From positions 1-64,000 of the forward strand of contig NZ_CAJYTI010000006.1 of assembly GCF_913777625.1 (NCBI RefSeq): 64,000 nt of DNA, given 5' to 3'. The position numbers were made by a program, and so were the translations under genes. The DNA comes from an uncultured Sphingomonas sp. (GTDB taxonomy: Bacteria; Pseudomonadota; Alphaproteobacteria; Sphingomonadales; Sphingomonadaceae). This document shows positions 62,510 through 64,000 of the stretch, piece after piece. Under the pieces are notes generated by a model, which was not told the origin of the DNA, ran no database searches, and saw only the letters and a program-made list of their open reading frames with translations. The number at the start of each line of letters is the position of its first letter. The stretch's first letter is position 1.

Positions 62510-62528
62510 CGCCCGATTGTATCGGGCG
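62510..62528 (+). terminator. Hairpin between the PopZ-like and S9 peptidase genes
   Basis: CGCCCGAT (62510-62517), loop TGT, ATCGGGCG (62521-62528). A perfect 8-bp stem, 8 bases past the stop, without a T run. It may be a weak terminator or a processing or stability hairpin. Confidence 0.5.
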
Positions 62529-62552
62529 AACCCTTGTGGCTATCGTGGGGCC

Positions 62553-64000
62553 ATGAAGCAGTTCCTCGTCGCGGGCGTCGCGCTCGCCGCCATCGCTGCG
62601 CCGGCCTCGGCGCGTGACCTTACCATCCAGGACGTTGTCGGCCTCTCCCGCATCGGAGCGCCCGCGGTGTCGCCCGACGGCCACTGGCTCGTCTGGCAGC
62701 AGCGCGAGACCGATCTCGCCGCCAACAAGGGCCGCTACGACCTGTGGCGGCTCGACCTCACCGCCAAGGGCGCCAAGCCGGAAAAGCTGGTTGCCGAGCC
62801 GCTGGTCAACGAAACCGCGCCGCAATTCTCTGCCGACGGCAAGACCGTATGGTTCCAGTCCGACAAGGGCGGCGAGGACGCGGTGTGGTCGATCTCGATC
62901 ACCGGCGGCACGCCGACCCAGCTGACCCATATCCAAGGCGGGTTCAGCGGCTTCAAGGTCTCGCCCGACGGCTCGAAGCTGCTCGTCTGGGCCGATCGCA
63001 AGCCCGGCGCCCCCACCATCACCCCGGCGATGGAGAAGAAGGATCCGAACGCCGGCTCGGGTCGCGTCTACAGCCAATTGTTCGTGCGCCACTGGGACAC
63101 CTGGGCGGACGGTACCCGCTCGCAGCTCTTCGTCCTGCCCTTCGGGCCGCAGGGTGCGACCGGCGACGGCGTCGCGATTGAAGGCGGGCTGATCGGCGAT
63201 ACCCCCTCCAAGCCCTCGGGCGGCGGCGAGGAAGTCGCCTGGTCGGCGGACGGCAAGACCATCTATTTCGCCTTGCGCGAGGCGGGGCGGATCGAGTCGC
63301 TCTCGACCAATCTCGACATCTTCGCCGCGCCCGCGGACGGCTCGTCCGCCCCGGTGAACCTCACCAAGGCCAATCGCGGCATGGACAATCTGCCGACCCC
63401 CTCGCCGGACGGGAAGTGGCTCGCCTGGTTCGCGATGGCACGGCCGGGCTATGAGGCCGATCGCCAGGTGCTGATGCTCCGCAACCTCGCCACCGGCGAG
63501 GTTCGCGCGCTGACGGAGAAGTGGGACCGCTCGGTCGCCTCGATCGCCTGGGGGCCGGACTCGAAGACGATCTACGTCACTGCGGGCGACGTGCAGGAGG
63601 AGCCGGTCTTCTCCGTCTCGCTCGACGGCAAGGTCGAACGGCTGACCCAGCAGGGCAGCGTCTCCGCAGTGGTGCCGACCAAGGGCGGCCTCGTCTATGC
63701 GATGAACAGCCTCACCGCGCCGGACGATTTCTACTGGCTCAAGGGCAAGAAGAGCACGCGGCTCACGGCGGTGAACGCGGAGAAGCTGGCGGGCATTTCG
63801 ATGCCCGAGGTGACGCGCTACAGCTTCAACGGCGCCAATGGTGACCTCGTCTGGGGCTATGTCGCCAAGCCGGCCGGGCTGGCGGCGGGTGCCAAGGCGC
63901 CGATCGCCTTCATCGTCCATGGCGGGCCGCAGGGCAGCATGGGCAATAGCTGGTCGTATCGGTGGAACCCGGCGGTTTTCGCCGGCGCCGGCTATGCAGT
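62553..64000 (+). CDS. S9 family prolyl oligopeptidase-type peptidase (cut by window end)
   Basis: 482 codons are visible. A signal peptide (MKQFLVAGVALAAIAAPASA) is followed by a seven-bladed beta-propeller with TolB-like repeats (SPDGHWLVWQQRE, FSADGKTVWFQSDKGG, VSPDGSKLLVW, SADGKTIYFALRE, PSPDGKWLAWF). The start of the alpha/beta hydrolase domain is IAFIVHGGPQGSMGNSWSY with the oxyanion loop HGGPQG. The catalytic Ser, Asp and His lie beyond the window. Secreted or periplasmic dipeptidyl/acylaminoacyl-type peptidase. Confidence 0.92.
   Translation, partial: MKQFLVAGVALAAIAAPASARDLTIQDVVGLSRIGAPAVSPDGHWLVWQQRETDLAANKGRYDLWRLDLTAKGAKPEKLVAEPLVNETAPQFSADGKTVWFQSDKGGEDAVWSISITGGTPTQLTHIQGGFSGFKVSPDGSKLLVWADRKPGAPTITPAMEKKDPNAGSGRVYSQLFVRHWDTWADGTRSQLFVLPFGPQGATGDGVAIEGGLIGDTPSKPSGGGEEVAWSADGKTIYFALREAGRIESLSTNLDIFAAPADGSSAPVNLTKANRGMDNLPTPSPDGKWLAWFAMARPGYEADRQVLMLRNLATGEVRALTEKWDRSVASIAWGPDSKTIYVTAGDVQEEPVFSVSLDGKVERLTQQGSVSAVVPTKGGLVYAMNSLTAPDDFYWLKGKKSTRLTAVNAEKLAGISMPEVTRYSFNGANGDLVWGYVAKPAGLAAGAKAPIAFIVHGGPQGSMGNSWSYRWNPAVFAGAGYA

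Overview
The window is chromosomal DNA from a high-GC alphaproteobacterium, almost certainly a Sphingomonas-type sphingomonad. The evidence is a PEPxxWA-type C-terminal sorting protein, a PopZ-like protein, HdaA, the gene order lapA-pyrF-GNAT-trpF-trpB-trpA-accD-folC, a class II DAHP synthase, and many small proteins of sphingomonad type. I see no transposase, prophage, CRISPR array, rRNA or plasmid gene. It reads as core genome with about 70 tightly packed genes, many joined by ATGA or TGATG overlaps.

Layout. 1-4.5 kb: start of an SDR gene, purF, a Rho-N-like small protein, hisI and small exported proteins. 4.5-6.8 kb: a LiuR-like MerR regulator with an acyl-CoA dehydrogenase. 6.8-16.3 kb: SleB-type hydrolase, CPA1 antiporter with an RCK domain, OmpA lipoprotein, cysK, two MFS exporters, small proteins and a lone WYL-like domain. 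16.3-25.6 kb: UvrD-family helicase, PiT phosphate transporter behind a textbook PHO box, MHS symporter, GNAT-rsmD-rluB operon and a response regulator. 25.6-39.1 kb: Rieske oxygenase, AmpG, the folC-accD-trpABF-GNAT-pyrF-lapA block, patatin and EEP hydrolases. 39.1-46.5 kb: purN-purM facing a DUF2066-like gene, hdaA, ppk and ppx. 46.6-50.4 kb: trmFO, a membrane SRPBCC protein, DUF488 and PilZ proteins. 50.4-55.1 kb: a DAHP synthase fused to a helix-turn-helix domain, divergent from bioFDA. 55.1-64 kb: TM2 protein, cysS, small proteins, PEP-CTERM protein, tRNA-Cys, a Pcm-like protein with TolC, a PopZ-like protein, and an S9 peptidase cut by the window end.

Most unusual feature. The shikimate-entry enzyme (DAHP synthase) carries an in-frame N-terminal XRE-type DNA-binding domain. 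Two 17-bp palindromes of the form TTACCC-N5-GGGTAA lie just upstream of the gene, in the intergenic region shared with bioF. A Shine-Dalgarno and ATG inside the gene mark the canonical enzyme start, so one gene could make both a regulator-enzyme fusion and the plain enzyme. This suggests a self-regulating enzyme. The sequence facts are direct; the regulatory role and novelty are inference.

Other notable signals are a predicted leaderless promoter with a LiuR-like operator before the merR gene, five inverted-duplication repeat elements of two families (one appears to supply the ribosome binding site of the TTG-started purN), a long RG-rich tail on an RluB-type pseudouridine synthase, and a cold-shock-like/TM2 fusion.
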